NCBI GenBank assembly: GCA_041402045.1
Contig: JAWKSZ010000022.1
Coordinates: 46,431-110,430 of the forward strand
Direction of reading: 5' to 3'
Length of the DNA stretch: 64,000 bases
Source: JAGQRJ01 sp041402045
GTDB lineage: Bacteria > Planctomycetota > J058
The notes under the pieces are model-generated. The model saw only the letters and a program-made list of their open reading frames with translations. It was not told the DNA's origin and made no database searches. Both the position numbers and the translations under genes were made by a program. Positions 60,740 through 64,000 of the stretch are shown in pieces; positions within the stretch are counted from its first letter, which is position 1, and the number at the start of each line of letters is the position of its first letter.

Positions 60740-61774
60740 CTAGTGCCACCAGTAGTGAGCGCCGCCGGTCTCGACCAGCTTCTTCAGCCACTGCCCGAAG
60801 CTGTCGGCGATCTTCTTCTCGCGCTCGCCGGCGTACCACCACCACACCGGGTTCTCCCGGCTGCGGTTGGTCTTGGACATGTCGAGGGCGAGGTAGTCGC
60901 CGAGGCCCAGGTCCACGATCGGCAGCAGCGGGCGCACCATGCGGTTGCAGAGCGTGCCCGAGACCTCGTCCAGGATCCGGGACGCGGGGAGGATCCGGAT
61001 CTGCGCGTGGTCCTGCACGTAGAGCTGGCCGCCCGCCCACTCGAGGGAGAAGTCGTAGAACGAGGGCGGGAGCGGCGCGCCGACCCGCTCCTCGAAGGCC
61101 TCGAGCTCCTCGGGCGTGAGCCCCTCGAGCAGCTCGTGGCGCTGACGCTGGTGCGCCTCGCGCCACAGCGCGTGGGGGTCGTCGTCGGACTCCTCCCGGG
61201 CGAGCTCGGCGCGGAAGAAGCCGTAGGGGTCGCGGGCGCTGCGGCGCACCGCCGGCGGCGGGGGCTCGGTCTCGTCCACGAGGATCTCCTCGTGGCGCGC
61301 GCGTCGCTCGCGGTCGAGGTCCTCGGCGGCCTCGAACATGAGGGTTGTCTTCTCCGAGGAGATCGCCCACACGCTGCGCCGCGCGTCCTCGGCGGCCTGG
61401 AGGCTCGTGCTCAGGGGAATGTCCGCCTTGAGCTTGCGCTTGGCCTGCGCCCGCGCCTGGATCGAGGCCCGGTCGATCGCCACGCCGTTGAGGTTCAGCC
61501 CGTGGGGGTGCTTGCGCGGGTCGCGCTCGAAGGTCCCGTCCGCGTCGGGGAGGAGCACCGTGGGCTCCTTCTTGCGCCGCCCGCGCCCGGAGGTCGAGGC
61601 CGCCTTCTTGGCCGCGGTCTTCTTCTTGGCCGCGGTCTTCTTCTTGGTCGCGGTCTTCTTCTTGGCCGCGGTCTTCTTCTTGGCTGCGGTCTTCTTCTTG
61701 GCCGCAGTCTTCTTCTTGGTCGCGGTCTTCTTCTTGGCCGCGGTCTTCTTCTTGCTGGTCTTCTTGGGCGGCAC
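60740..61774 (-). CDS. SUKH (SMI1/KNR4-like) domain protein with histone-H1-like lysine-rich N-terminus
   Basis: 344 aa from GTG 61774, chosen because GGAGG lies 6-7 nt upstream; a further GTG at 61804 is possible. Residues about 1-60 are KKKTAAKKKTATKKKTAAKK-type repeats (DNA repeat units at 61612-61765) like H1/HC1-type nucleoid proteins. A charged linker follows, then a SUKH-like domain at about 215-325 (LTPEELEAFEERVGAPLPPS, FSLEWAGGQLYV, LLPIVDLGLGDYLALD). It ends WWWYAGEREKKIADSFGQWL. SUKH domains occur in toxin immunity proteins, but no toxin gene is adjacent. Perhaps a nucleoid-associated binding protein (inference). Confidence 0.75.
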   Translation of the reverse strand: MPPKKTSKKKTAAKKKTATKKKTAAKKKTAAKKKTAAKKKTATKKKTAAKKKTAAKKAASTSGRGRRKKEPTVLLPDADGTFERDPRKHPHGLNLNGVAIDRASIQARAQAKRKLKADIPLSTSLQAAEDARRSVWAISSEKTTLMFEAAEDLDRERRARHEEILVDETEPPPPAVRRSARDPYGFFRAELAREESDDDPHALWREAHQRQRHELLEGLTPEELEAFEERVGAPLPPSFYDFSLEWAGGQLYVQDHAQIRILPASRILDEVSGTLCNRMVRPLLPIVDLGLGDYLALDMSKTNRSRENPVWWWYAGEREKKIADSFGQWLKKLVETGGAHYWWH

Positions 61775-61866
61775 GCACAGCCTCCGGGGCCGGAATCTTA
61801 GCACGCTGGTTCGCGGCGTAGGATTCGCTCGACGGGGCCCGACGGTATCCTGAGCGCGGAGGTCCC

Positions 61867-63444
61867 ATGAGCGAAGCGCTGGCCCAGGACGAGATCGTCG
61901 CCCAGAACCCGGCCACGGGGGAGGTCTTGGGCAAAGTCCCGGTGGTCACCCGGGAGCAGGTCCAGAGCGCGTTCCACCGGGCGCGGCAGGCCCAGCACAA
62001 CTGGGGCTCGCTCCCGGTCGGCCAGCGCGTGCGCGCGCTGCGCCCGGTGCTCGACCTCATGATCGAGCGCCGCGACGCCCTCGCGCTCAGGATCAGCGAG
62101 GAGACCGGCAAGCCCCGGTTCGAGGCCCTGGTGGCCGAGGTGATCCCGACCCTCGACGCGCTGGACTACTACCTGCGCCACGCCGAGGAGCTGCTCGCCC
62201 CGGAGAAGGTCTCCCACCGCCTGCTGCGCACCACCCGCAGCACGCTCTACCACGAGCCCTACGGCGTGGTCGGGGTGATCACCCCCTGGAACTACCCGTT
62301 CTTCCTCACCGCCTCGATCGGGTTCTCGGCGCTGTTCGCGGGCAACGCCGTGCTCAACAAGCCCAGCGAGTTCACCCCGCTGGTGGGCCTCGAGTTCGAG
62401 CGCCTGCTGCGCGAGGCCGGGCTGCCCCCGGCGCTCTACCAGTGCCTCCCGGGCTACGGCGCCACCGGGCAAGCGCTGATCGAGGCCGGCTGCAACAAGG
62501 TCAGCTTCACGGGCTCCGTGGCTACGGGCCGCAAGGTCGCCGCCGCCTGCGGCGAGCGCCTGATCCCGGTCAGCCTCGAGCTCGGCGGCAAGGACCCGGC
62601 GATCGTGCTCGGGGACGCCGACCTCGAGCGCGCGGTGAAGTCCTTGACCTGGGGCGCCTTCACCAACTGCGGGCAGGTGTGCGCGTCCGTCGAGCGGATC
62701 TACGTGCAGCAGAGCGTGGCCGACACCTTCACCGAGCGCTTCGTCGAGAGCGTGCGCGAGCTGCGCCAGGGCCCCGACGCCGCCTACGACGTGGACGTGG
62801 GCAGCATGGTCAACCGCCTGCAGTTCGAGAAGGTCCGGGCCCAGGTCCAGGACGCCCGGGCCAAGGGCGCCAAGGTGCTCCTCGGCGGCCAGGGCAACGC
62901 CGGCGAGGGTGAGAAGGGGCGCTACTACTACGCCCCCACGGTCCTGACCCAGGTCGACCCGAGCATGGAGGTCGAGCGCGAGGAGACCTTCGGCCCCGTG
63001 GTCACGATCGTCCCCGTGCGCGACGAGGAGGATGCCCTGCGCCGAGCCAACGACTCGCCCTACGGGCTCACCGCCTCGGTGTGGACCAAGAGCCGCGAGG
63101 CCGGCGAGCGCCTGGCGCGCATGCTGCACTTCGGCTCGGTGTTCGTGAACGACTCCCTCGCGCCCTCGGGGGCGGGGGAGGTCCCTTGGGGCGGGGTCAA
63201 GGCCTCGGGCTTCGGCAAGTCCCGTGGCCCCCAGGGTCTGCGCGACATGTCCCGGATCAAGCACGTGAGCGTCGACCGCTTCGGGCTGCGCGACAACCCG
63301 ATCTGGTACCCCTACTCCCGCGAGAAGTACAAGCTCCTGAGCGAGTTCGTGCCCGCGCTGTTCGGCGTGTCGACGACCCGCCGACTCAAGGCGGGGATCC
63401 GCGGGGTGCGCACCGGCGTGCGCGCGTTCTTCGGGCTGGGCTAG
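61867..63444 (+). CDS. Aldehyde dehydrogenase (NAD(P)+), class 3-like
   Basis: 525 aa, start ATG 61867 with GGAGG upstream. NAD-binding PWNYPFFLT and GSVATGRKVAAACGE, catalytic Glu in SLELGGKDPAIVL, nucleophilic Cys in TNCGQVCASVER, and EETFGPVVTIVPV. The C-terminal extension (about residue 470 onward, ending GVRTGVRAFFGLG) is hydrophobic or amphipathic and may attach it to the membrane, as in fatty-aldehyde dehydrogenases. Single gene, preceded by TATCCT as a possible -10. Confidence 0.93.
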   Translation: MSEALAQDEIVAQNPATGEVLGKVPVVTREQVQSAFHRARQAQHNWGSLPVGQRVRALRPVLDLMIERRDALALRISEETGKPRFEALVAEVIPTLDALDYYLRHAEELLAPEKVSHRLLRTTRSTLYHEPYGVVGVITPWNYPFFLTASIGFSALFAGNAVLNKPSEFTPLVGLEFERLLREAGLPPALYQCLPGYGATGQALIEAGCNKVSFTGSVATGRKVAAACGERLIPVSLELGGKDPAIVLGDADLERAVKSLTWGAFTNCGQVCASVERIYVQQSVADTFTERFVESVRELRQGPDAAYDVDVGSMVNRLQFEKVRAQVQDARAKGAKVLLGGQGNAGEGEKGRYYYAPTVLTQVDPSMEVEREETFGPVVTIVPVRDEEDALRRANDSPYGLTASVWTKSREAGERLARMLHFGSVFVNDSLAPSGAGEVPWGGVKASGFGKSRGPQGLRDMSRIKHVSVDRFGLRDNPIWYPYSREKYKLLSEFVPALFGVSTTRRLKAGIRGVRTGVRAFFGLG

Positions 63445-63446
63445 CG

Positions 63447-63960
63447 CCGGCCGCGCGCGACCGCGCCTGCGACCCCTCACGGGCGAGGGCGTCGCGGCGG
63501 CCCACGAAGGCAGGAACCGCCAAGGCCGCCAAGGGGCCAAGGCTCCGCCCACGCGCGACCGCGCCGCCGACCCCTCTCGGGCGAGACCGTCGCGGCGCTC
63601 CACCAAGGCAGAACCGCCAAGGCCGCCAAGGAGCCAAGGCTCCGCCCGCGCGCGACCGCGCCGGCGTAGGAATCTCTTGACCACCGAGCTCCGCAGGGCC
63701 GCGCCTGACGGTCGTTCGAGAGGAAGAAACACCGAGGACACCGAGCTCCGCCCGTTCGTCACGTCCTGCAGTACGCAGGAGGAGGCAGGCCTGGTCCTGT
63801 GCTCCTCACCCCGATGGGGCTGAGCGGAGTTCGGTGTCTTCGGTGCCTTTGAGGCAGGCCGCGAAACGCGCTCTCGAGTTCGATCCGGTCACGCCGGCAC
63901 GGTCGCGCGTGGGCGGAGCCTTGGCTCCTTGGCGGCCTTGGCGGTTCCTGCCTTTCAACC
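63447..63960. repeat. Nested inverted-repeat block of CCAAGG-type intergenic repeats
   Basis: Two ~100-bp direct units (63447-63550 and 63551-63648, both with GCGCGACCGCGCC and AACCGCCAAGGCCGCCAAGG) and a partial third. Arm 63507-63560 is the near-perfect inverse of 63901-63955. Inside it is a second inverted pair: 63727-63750 (CACCGAGGACACCGAGCTCC) and 63824-63850. The rest of 63445-64000 shows no gene. Confidence 0.85.
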
Positions 63961-64000
63961 CCCCGCGGCGACCCCTCGCACTCGAGCGACACGGAGGAAC

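Noticed and set aside
61338..61853. Hydrophobic repeat protein (FFLAAVFFLAAV type) on the plus strand
   Set aside because: It is the antisense of the Lys-rich tail of the SUKH gene.

Overview
The window is 64 kb of very GC-rich bacterial DNA (third codon positions almost all G or C). Several gene types point to Planctomycetota, though no rRNA or other marker settles this. They are eukaryote-like Ser/Thr kinases with TPR or FGE-sulfatase domains, a TPR protein carrying two RNA polymerase alpha-CTD-like domains, prokaryotic RING-like zinc fingers, and many lipoproteins. No rRNA, tRNA, prophage or CRISPR was recognised.

Layout. 0-10.6 kb: an FGE-fused kinase, a LuxR-type regulator, two tandem paralogous ~700-aa lipoproteins, and a four-gene envelope operon (HEAT-like protein, two membrane-plus-winged-helix proteins, a lipoprotein). 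10.6-11.2 kb: a tandem repeat block. 11.3-25.7 kb: a VanZ-CBM9 fusion, a glycosyltransferase, a RING-like membrane protein, a HEAT-repeat protein, two tandem kinase-TPR paralogues, asparagine synthetase and a coiled-coil protein. 25.7-32 kb: palindromic repeats, an SPFH protein with a likely C-terminal frameshift, a 1-Cys peroxiredoxin, and ileS with a roughly 0.9-kb patch full of frameshifts. 32-35.7 kb: a small paralogous family of CxxC/HxH membrane proteins. It is interrupted by an REP-type palindrome array and a RAYT transposase (REPtron-like), and one paralogue is decayed. 35.8-38 kb: the TPR/alpha-CTD protein and a membrane protein.

38.3-50.4 kb is the most interesting region: a same-strand, translationally coupled cluster. 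It encodes type II fatty-acid/polyketide enzymes (two ketosynthase homologues, a short ketosynthase-like protein, ketoreductase, hot-dog dehydratase, two acyl carrier proteins, an MDR-type reductase). With these are a radical SAM enzyme resembling archaeal tetraether synthase (Tes), a B12-type radical SAM enzyme, an FMO-like flavoprotein and a condensation/wax-synthase-fold acyltransferase. I read it as a pathway for an unusual acyl lipid or polyketide in which radical chemistry modifies or joins carrier-bound chains.

50.4-64 kb: dnaX, a Kir-type K+ channel, a compact type II secretion/type IV pilus-like operon, a DPFG/NPF-repeat protein followed by an FHA protein, twin lipoproteins, a NUDIX hydrolase, a SUKH-domain protein with a histone-H1-like lysine tail, an aldehyde dehydrogenase, and a terminal block of inverted repeats.

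Many monocistronic or first genes have a TANNNT box 6-8 nt before the start codon and no Shine-Dalgarno, suggesting leaderless transcripts. Genes inside operons overlap by 4 nt (GTGA). Several genes are broken by single-base indels clustered in patches, so some apparent pseudogenes may be assembly errors.
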